Source of the DNA: CADEER01 sp965216585
GTDB taxonomy: Bacteria > Desulfobacterota > Binatia > HRBIN30 > CADEER01
Reading direction: 5' to 3'
Assembly: GCA_965216585.1 (NCBI GenBank)
Contig: CBDCGC010000003.1
Location: forward strand, 3,472,001-3,536,000
Length of the DNA: 64,000 nt
A model generated the notes under the pieces. It ran no database searches. It saw nothing but the letters and a program-made list of their open reading frames with translations, and was not told the origin of the DNA. A program made the position numbers and the translations under genes. This document shows positions 59,024 to 64,000 of the stretch, piece by piece. The stretch's first letter is position 1. Each line of letters starts with the position of its first letter.

Positions 59024-60013
59024 ATGTTTCTAGGGAAGCGCGCGTTGGACCGCGCAATGATCGTAGTTTGTGGCACGGTGGCAGTCACGCTGGTTGCAGC
59101 GGGTGCGGTCGCGGCCCAGGAGGGGGAAACGGCCGAAACGGCAAGTGGGCCGTGTGCGACATACGCGGAAAAGCTGTGTGAGAAGGCGGGGCCGTCGACC
59201 TGCCAGGCGATCAAGATGGCGGTCGACATCATGCCGGCAAAGGCCTGTGAGGCGGGGCTGGCCGATCTCGACCATTCGTTCGCCCAGATCGAAGAGATGA
59301 AGAAGCTGTGCACCGAGCTCGGCGACAAGCTGTGCGCCGATCTTGGAACGGAAACGCAGACTTGCGGCATGGTCAAGTCGAAGCTGCCGCAGATGGCGCC
59401 CGAGCAGTGCAAGCAGATGCTCGGACAGTACGCCAACGTGCTCGCCGATCTGAAGAAGCAGGAGGCTGCCAACAAGCCGCTGAGCGCCGAGGATCAGAAG
59501 GCCGTCGCCAGTGGAACCGACGCGACGTTCGGTGCCGAGGGCGCCAAGGTGACGGTAGTCGAGTTCTCAGACTTCGAGTGCCCCTACTGCTCGCGCGCAG
59601 CTAGCGTCGCCAACCAGATCAAGAAGAAGTACACCAAGGACGTGCGTTTCGTCTTCCGCCAGTTCCCGCTGTCTTTCCACAAGAACGCACACCTCGCTTC
59701 GCAAGCCGCACTGGCCGCCGGAGCCGAGGGGAAGTTCTGGGAGTTCCACGACAAGCTCTTCGAAAACCAGAAAGCGCTGGGACGTGACAACCTCGAGAAA
59801 TACGCCGGTGAGCTTGGCCTCGACATGGATAAGTTCAAAAAGGCCCTCGACGACGGTACCTACAAAGCCGCGGTCGACAAGGATATCGAGCTCGGCAACA
59901 AAGTCGCGGTGACCGGCACGCCGACGATGTTCATCAACGGCACGCGGGTGCGAAACCCAACCGACTTCAACACCGTCTCGGCGCAGATCGACAAGCTGCT
60001 CAAAGGCGAGTGA
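59024..60013 (+). CDS. DsbA-like exported thiol oxidoreductase with a duplicated Cys module
   Basis: A 329-residue periplasmic protein. Residues 1-32 are a signal peptide (ending AVAAQE). The C-terminal half is a DsbA-family thioredoxin domain with the active site FECPYCSRA (C186, C189) and the cis-Pro motif VTGTPTMFINGTRV. Between them are two Cys modules with the same layout: C44-x7-C52-x7-C60-x14-C75 and C96-x7-C104-x9-C114-x14-C129. These look like an internal duplication and may be a substrate-binding or redox-relay part. It ends before a strong terminator. Confidence 0.9.
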   Translation: MFLGKRALDRAMIVVCGTVAVTLVAAGAVAAQEGETAETASGPCATYAEKLCEKAGPSTCQAIKMAVDIMPAKACEAGLADLDHSFAQIEEMKKLCTELGDKLCADLGTETQTCGMVKSKLPQMAPEQCKQMLGQYANVLADLKKQEAANKPLSAEDQKAVASGTDATFGAEGAKVTVVEFSDFECPYCSRAASVANQIKKKYTKDVRFVFRQFPLSFHKNAHLASQAALAAGAEGKFWEFHDKLFENQKALGRDNLEKYAGELGLDMDKFKKALDDGTYKAAVDKDIELGNKVAVTGTPTMFINGTRVRNPTDFNTVSAQIDKLLKGE

Positions 60014-60086
60014 CCGGCTGACTCAACGTTGCGTGAACACGACGAGCTGAGCTCGCAGCGAACGATCCAAAGGCCGATCGATCACG

Positions 60087-60116
60087 AGAGGGGAGGGCGA
60101 ACACGCCCTCCCCTCT
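60087..60116 (+). terminator. Strong rho-independent terminator behind the DsbA-like gene
   Basis: AGAGGGGAGGGCG (60087-60099) and CGCCCTCCCCTCT (60104-60116) are perfect reverse complements, a 13-bp GC-rich stem with loop AACA, followed by TT and only 4 nt before the intron start. The short T-run fits its being interrupted by the intron. Confidence 0.88.
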
Positions 60117-60120
60117 TTGC

Positions 60121-61969
60121 GTGTGCGCCCGGCACGGGCGCCACCTTGGAGGTGAAAGTCCTCTCGAGAGTAGACTCGAACGATCGAAGCGAAGCGCAAC
60201 TGCGTAAGGGCGACCGAGCGTGGGAAGGAAGCGTGGAGCGAAGCCATGGGCCGACGAACAGAAACCGGATACAAGGCGGAGTGGAGCAGGGCGAGCGGGC
60301 ACGTGACCGCGAAGCTCTCCGAGTCAAAGCGAAGCGACGTAGATCCGGCGGTCGTGTGGTGAAGGGTGGCGTTCTTACCCGGGGAGATCTCGCCTTGTGC
60401 CTGAAAGGGCGACGTCGAGAGGCGGAGCGAGAAGTCAGCAGAGGCCATAGTAGTCGCGGACTCGCAGCGACGAAGGGCTGAACGTAGAGGAGAGCGAAAC
60501 GACCGTGAGCCTCGCCGAGACAATGCCTCAGATGTCCGCGCAACTGGAGCTCCCGTTTGGCAAGAGGGGTGAATCCCCTGGAGTAGAACGGAGTGAGGAA
60601 GTCGAAGCGGCGGCGCACGGAGCCGAGCGCTCAGGAGCGAGCGGTCTGATGGGGAAGGCTCTCGAGAGCCAGAATCTCCAGGCCGCGCTGAAGCGAGTAA
60701 GGAGCAACAAGGGCAGTCCCGGGATAGATGGGATGACGGTGGAAGAACTGCCGGATTACCTCCGAGAATACTGGCCACGGATCCGCGAGGAGGTGATCGC
60801 GGGGAAGTACCAGCCTGGGGCGGTCAAGCGGCAGGAAATCCCAAAGAGCGGCGGCGGAGTGCGCGAGTTAGGCATTCCAACGGCGTTGGACCGCTTCATT
60901 CAACAGGCGCTTTTGCAGGTCTTGCAGCCTCTGTTCGACCCAAGCTTCTCGAAGCACAGCTACGGTTTTCGACCAGGGCGAAGTGCGCACCAGGCGGTGA
61001 GAGCCGCGCGGCGCTACGTCGAGGAAGGACGCCGAGTGGTGGTGGATGTGGACCTGGCCAGATTCTTTGACCGGGTCAACCACGACGTGCTGATGAGCAG
61101 GCTTGCCAGTCGGATCGAGGACAAGTCGATCTTGGGACTGATCCGTCGCTACCTCGAAGCCGGAGTGATGGTAAACGGGGTGGTGGTGGAGCGGCACGAG
61201 GGAACCCCGCAAGGGGGACCGTTGTCGCCGCTGCTTGCCAACATACTTCTCGACGAAGTGGACAAGGAGCTGGAGCGGCGAGGTCACAGGTTCGCTCGCT
61301 ACGCGGACGACTGCAACGTGTATGTGCGGTCCAAACGTGCGGGGGAACGGGTGATGGGGCTGCTGCGGCGGCTGTATGGCGATCTGCGTCTGCAAGTCAA
61401 TGAGGAGAAGAGTGCGGTAGAGTCGGTCTTCAAGCGCCAGTTTCTTGGATACGCCCTGTGGGTGGCGCCGGACCGAGTCGTCAAGTTCCGCATATCGGGC
61501 AAGGCCCTGGGGCGAATGAAGCAAAGGGTGCGGCAGCTTACTCGCCGTACCCGAGGACGAAGCATGGAGCAGATCGCACAGGATCTTCGCAGCTACCTAG
61601 TCGGGTGGAAGGCGTACTTCCGACTGGCGGAAACACCGGGGATACTTGGCGATCTGGACAAGTGGATTCGTCACCGCCTGCGGGCGGTACAACTCAAGCA
61701 GTGGCGTCGCGGTCGGACAGTATTCCGCGAGCTGCGGGCGCGCGGCCTATCGGTTGATCTAGCGGCTAAGGTCGCGGCCAACGCTCGTCGCTGGTGGAAG
61801 AACTCGGCTATCGGTATCCACGTCGCCCTTCCGAACTCCTACTTCGATGAGCTGGGGGTGCCTCGGCTTGTCGCGTAACCTCAAGGCCACGAACCGCCGG
61901 ATGCGGACCCGCTTGTCAGGTGGTGTGGGAGGGGGCGTCAGGGCTATTCCCTGACGCCCCTATCCCGAT
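60121..61969 (+). mobile_element. Group II intron, probably class C, inserted behind a terminator
   Basis: The 5' end reads GTGTGCGCCCGGCACGGGCG followed by CACCTTGGAGGTGAAAGTCC, the opening of domain I in bacterial group II introns; the start may be 60121 or 60123. A maturase is encoded in domain IV (60505-61878). Domain V begins near 61899 (GAACCGCCGGATGCGGACCC, ending GGTGGTGT). Domain VI forms a 12-bp stem (GGGGCGTCAGGG with CCCTGACGCCCC) and the 3' end is the typical CTATCCCGAT at 61960-61969. Insertion immediately 3' of a terminator hairpin is the known target habit of class C introns. Total about 1.85 kb. Flanks show no repeated target. Confidence 0.9.
60505..61878 (+). CDS. ltrA: Group II intron reverse transcriptase/maturase
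   Basis: A 457-residue intron-encoded protein. RT domains: GSPGIDGMTVEELPDYL, KSGGGVRELGIPTALDRFIQ, SYGFRPGRSAHQAVRAARRY, VVDVDLARFFDRVNHD, GTPQGGPLSPLLANILLDE and the active-site RYADDCNVYV (YADD). The maturase (GIIM) domain includes DLRSYLVGWKAYFRLAETPG and WIRHRLRAVQLKQWRRG. No HNH endonuclease follows, as in class C proteins, which use host nicks or single strands. Starts with GTG after GAGGAGA, or possibly ATG at 60523. It helps the intron splice and move. Confidence 0.95.
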   Translation: MSLAETMPQMSAQLELPFGKRGESPGVERSEEVEAAAHGAERSGASGLMGKALESQNLQAALKRVRSNKGSPGIDGMTVEELPDYLREYWPRIREEVIAGKYQPGAVKRQEIPKSGGGVRELGIPTALDRFIQQALLQVLQPLFDPSFSKHSYGFRPGRSAHQAVRAARRYVEEGRRVVVDVDLARFFDRVNHDVLMSRLASRIEDKSILGLIRRYLEAGVMVNGVVVERHEGTPQGGPLSPLLANILLDEVDKELERRGHRFARYADDCNVYVRSKRAGERVMGLLRRLYGDLRLQVNEEKSAVESVFKRQFLGYALWVAPDRVVKFRISGKALGRMKQRVRQLTRRTRGRSMEQIAQDLRSYLVGWKAYFRLAETPGILGDLDKWIRHRLRAVQLKQWRRGRTVFRELRARGLSVDLAAKVAANARRWWKNSAIGIHVALPNSYFDELGVPRLVA

Positions 61970-62008
61970 TGAGGATAGCGCTTGGAGAGCGCCGCGGAAC
62001 GCGTCGGG

Positions 62009-62995
62009 TCAGGCTCGAAAAGACGGTATGACCTCTTCGGCAAAGCGGCGAAGGATCTTGGCGTCGCCGGGAGTCAGGATGAAGTGGCTGAAGCCGTGTT
62101 CGACCAGCTTGTGGATTTCGTCTTGGATTTGCTGGTTGGACTGTTTCGCGAGCCGAGGTGTCAGAATGGACGTAGCTCTCTCGATCTCCGCCGGGTCGCG
62201 GCCGACACCCGCACATACGTCGTCGAAGTGGTCGTTGATAGCCTTCAGCTTGGCTGGGTCGTTGCCGGGAACGCCGAAGTGCCAGATCTGGGCGTGTCGA
62301 GCCACCAGGGGTTGAATGACTTTGGGCCCTTTGCCGCCGATGAGAATCGGGATGTGTGGCTTTTGTAGCGGTTTCGGATCGAACGGTGCATCGTCGAGCG
62401 AATAGTACTTTCCATCGAAGGTGCTCTTCTCTTGTGTAAACAGCAGTTTGATCACTTCGACGCTTTCGACCAGACGCCTGGCGCGGCCGCCGGCGGTATC
62501 GAAGGGAATACCAAAGGTCGTGTGCTCGCGCCCCATCCATCCTGCTCCCATTCCGAGAATCACCCGACCGCCGCTGACATGGTCGAGAGTCGTTGCCATT
62601 TTTGCGAGCACGGCGGGATGGCGGAAGGTGTTGCAGGTCACCAGGACACCGATGCGAAGCCGCTTCGTTTGGGTTGCCAGGGCGGGCAGTAGGGACCAGC
62701 TATCAAAGCAGCAGTCGCTTCCCGGCTTGTCGCTCGGCGGCATGAAATGGTCGAAGACGAACGATGTGTCGAAGCCGAGCTCTTCGATCAGGCGCCAGGT
62801 CGTGGCGATGTTTTCGTAGGGCGGGGAGATGCTCGAGGTCGCTCCGAAGCGAATCGACTTTCCGCCGCGATTGCTCTTGGTGGAGCTCGGCTGCGTGGCT
62901 TCGGCACCAGCGCGCGTCTCGCCGATGACGGCTGCGGATGCCGTTGCAAGGGCGCCGCGGATGAACGCGCGTCTGGACAATTGGGTGAGTCGCAT
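62009..62995 (-). CDS. Tat-exported LLM-class flavin/F420-dependent oxidoreductase
   Basis: A 328-residue luciferase-like oxidoreductase. The N-terminus LSRRAFIRGALATASAAVIG is a twin-arginine signal (RRAFIR), so a cofactor-loaded enzyme is exported to the periplasm. The mature domain has EELGFDTSFVFDHFMPP, LRIGVLVTCNTFRHPAVLAK, LDHVSGGRVILGMGAGWMGR and IPILIGGKGPKVIQPLVAR. AAGGAGG precedes the ATG at 62995. Tat-linked members (F420-dependent glucose-6-phosphate dehydrogenase-like and hydroxymycolic-acid-type) are known mainly from actinobacteria. A GMC oxidoreductase is encoded 128 bp upstream on the same strand. Confidence 0.88.
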   Translation of the reverse strand: MRLTQLSRRAFIRGALATASAAVIGETRAGAEATQPSSTKSNRGGKSIRFGATSSISPPYENIATTWRLIEELGFDTSFVFDHFMPPSDKPGSDCCFDSWSLLPALATQTKRLRIGVLVTCNTFRHPAVLAKMATTLDHVSGGRVILGMGAGWMGREHTTFGIPFDTAGGRARRLVESVEVIKLLFTQEKSTFDGKYYSLDDAPFDPKPLQKPHIPILIGGKGPKVIQPLVARHAQIWHFGVPGNDPAKLKAINDHFDDVCAGVGRDPAEIERATSILTPRLAKQSNQQIQDEIHKLVEHGFSHFILTPGDAKILRRFAEEVIPSFRA

Positions 62996-63123
62996 CTGTG
63001 GTCCTCCTTTGTTTCCCGAGGCTCGTGGCCTCGGCGATGCGCCGGTGGCGGTTCGCACTTGCGGCGATCCTCAAACCATTCTTCGGGTGGCGCCCGGTCG
63101 TTGTGCCATGGACACTTGCAAAG

Positions 63124-64000
63124 CTACGAGCTTCCACTTTCCCGACTCCCGAGTCTCGTCACGGCCTTGCTCTTCGCAGCAATCGTTTCGGCGTTGCGCA
63201 GGGTCAGTGCGAGGAGTGTCAGTGTAGGATTGGCCCAGCCGGTGGTGGGGAAGAGCGCGTTGCTCGCGATGTAGAGGTTGGGCGATCCGTGAACTCGGCC
63301 GTGCTCGTCGGTAACGCTTTGCTGCGGAACGGTTCCCATGCGCGTCGTGCCGATTTGATGTCCAGCCATGAGAACGTTGTCGACGTCGTCGAAGTCTTCC
63401 AGCCGAGGTATCCGGATGCGACCGTTGCCGGTGCGGGCGATTTCTTTTGCGAAGAACCGCATTCCAGCGAGCATGCTTCGTCGATCGAAGTGGCTCGCCT
63501 TCCAGGTGACTCTGACTTTCTGCATTCCGAGCATGTCCCGCTCGTCGCTGAGCGTAATTCTGTTGTCAGGGTTCGGTTCCTGCTCGGCCTGGATCAGCAT
63601 CTTGTAGGACAGAACGCTCTGCCTCGTGCCCTCGCGGGTGGCGAGGATCTCGGCTACGGCTGCCTCCGTGTCGGAAAGCCTTGGTGGGTGCTTTTCACGC
63701 AGACTGATGGAGATTCCCATCAGCGAATGGCGGCGCCGCAGTCCCGGCGTCGCAGTGAAGCCGAAATGGAAGCGGCTGATGGGTAGGTTCTCCGTCTCGG
63801 CCCGCTGGCGCAGGTGTTCTTCCTGAAAGTTCTTCTTCCCCGGCGGAAGGGCGACCAGACAGCGGTCGTTGAACAACTGCCCGACGTGCTCGCTGAAGTA
63901 GCGGCCGACGAGGTCGTGGTCGTTGCCGATCTCTTTGTTGCGATTGGCGCGCGATGCCAGGAGTAGGCGTGCAATCTCGATAGCGCCGGCACAGAGAACG
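63124..64000 (-). CDS. GMC-family oxidoreductase, C-terminal part (cut by window edge)
   Basis: About 292 residues of a glucose-methanol-choline-type flavoprotein, running off the right edge, so the FAD-binding start is not seen. The visible part includes VLCAGAIEIARLLLAS and LVGRYFSEH (substrate-domain entry), then the C-terminal active-site pair: MAGHQIGTTRMG with the first catalytic His, GRVHGSPNLYIASNALFPTT, and GWANPTLTLLALTLRNAE with Asn as the second residue. His/Asn pairs are typical of pyranose-, fructose- and gluconate-type members. It should oxidise an alcohol group of a sugar or sterol-like substrate. Confidence 0.88.
   Translation of the reverse strand, partial: VLCAGAIEIARLLLASRANRNKEIGNDHDLVGRYFSEHVGQLFNDRCLVALPPGKKNFQEEHLRQRAETENLPISRFHFGFTATPGLRRRHSLMGISISLREKHPPRLSDTEAAVAEILATREGTRQSVLSYKMLIQAEQEPNPDNRITLSDERDMLGMQKVRVTWKASHFDRRSMLAGMRFFAKEIARTGNGRIRIPRLEDFDDVDNVLMAGHQIGTTRMGTVPQQSVTDEHGRVHGSPNLYIASNALFPTTGWANPTLTLLALTLRNAETIAAKSKAVTRLGSRESGSS

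Noticed and set aside
61920..61969. Independent terminator of the maturase gene
   Set aside because: The 12-bp hairpin lies exactly where intron domain VI is expected and is followed by the intron end CTATCCCGAT, with no T-run.

Overview
The window is about 65% GC by eye, densely coded and bacterial. Two TonB-dependent receptors, lipoprotein and Tat signals, and many acyl-CoA, flavin/F420-type and steroid-type enzymes point to an uncultured, aerobic, Gram-negative heterotroph. A Myxococcota- or Binatota-like deltaproteobacterial lineage fits best, but no rRNA gene is present to prove it. No tRNA, rRNA or CRISPR array was seen.

Layout. 1-937: the N-terminal part of a KDPG aldolase and a 65-bp tandem repeat. 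938-6086: a DUF2141 protein, then a divergent lipid locus (luciferase-like oxidoreductase, crotonase and dienelactone hydrolase on minus; a paired acyl-CoA dehydrogenase on plus) around a perfect 15-bp inverted repeat. 6150-7966: two divergent toxin-antitoxin-like pairs around a 24-bp palindrome. 8102-19368: a TetR-headed minus-strand oxidoreductase operon facing two TonB receptors and a secreted hydrolase; the same 18-bp palindrome lies in front of tetR and of the first receptor. 19404-25226: a phospholipase-C-like lipoprotein, a sulfatase-fold enzyme, a universal stress protein, a D-aminoacylase-family amidohydrolase and a flavin-binding protein. 25407-28943: a secreted protein with an NTR-like domain, three Kunitz domains and about eleven Kazal repeats. 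28959-41349: a second amidohydrolase, a K+ channel with RCK domains, a wax ester synthase, a ketosteroid isomerase, a CorC/HlyC-type protein, an esterase and Baeyer-Villiger monooxygenase pair, and a Ser/Thr kinase with four zinc ribbons. 41764-46456: a tight operon for a tryptophan tryptophylquinone (TTQ) amine dehydrogenase. 46472-53192: GST-like, pcm, BrnTA and further toxin-antitoxin-like genes, and a MOSC protein. 53271-58846: a complete oligopeptide ABC importer. 59024-61969: a DsbA-like protein, its terminator, and a group II intron inserted directly behind that terminator. 62009-64000: a Tat-exported luciferase-like oxidoreductase and the C-terminal part of a GMC oxidoreductase.

How the genes fit together. 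The TonB receptors, secreted lipases/esterases, heteromeric acyl-CoA dehydrogenase, ketosteroid isomerase, crotonase, Baeyer-Villiger monooxygenase/esterase pair and wax ester synthase suggest uptake, breakdown and storage of hydrophobic, possibly steroid-like, compounds. The TTQ operon adds oxidation of primary amines in the periplasm. The Kunitz/Kazal protein looks like defence against, or control of, foreign proteases and is the most unusual gene here.
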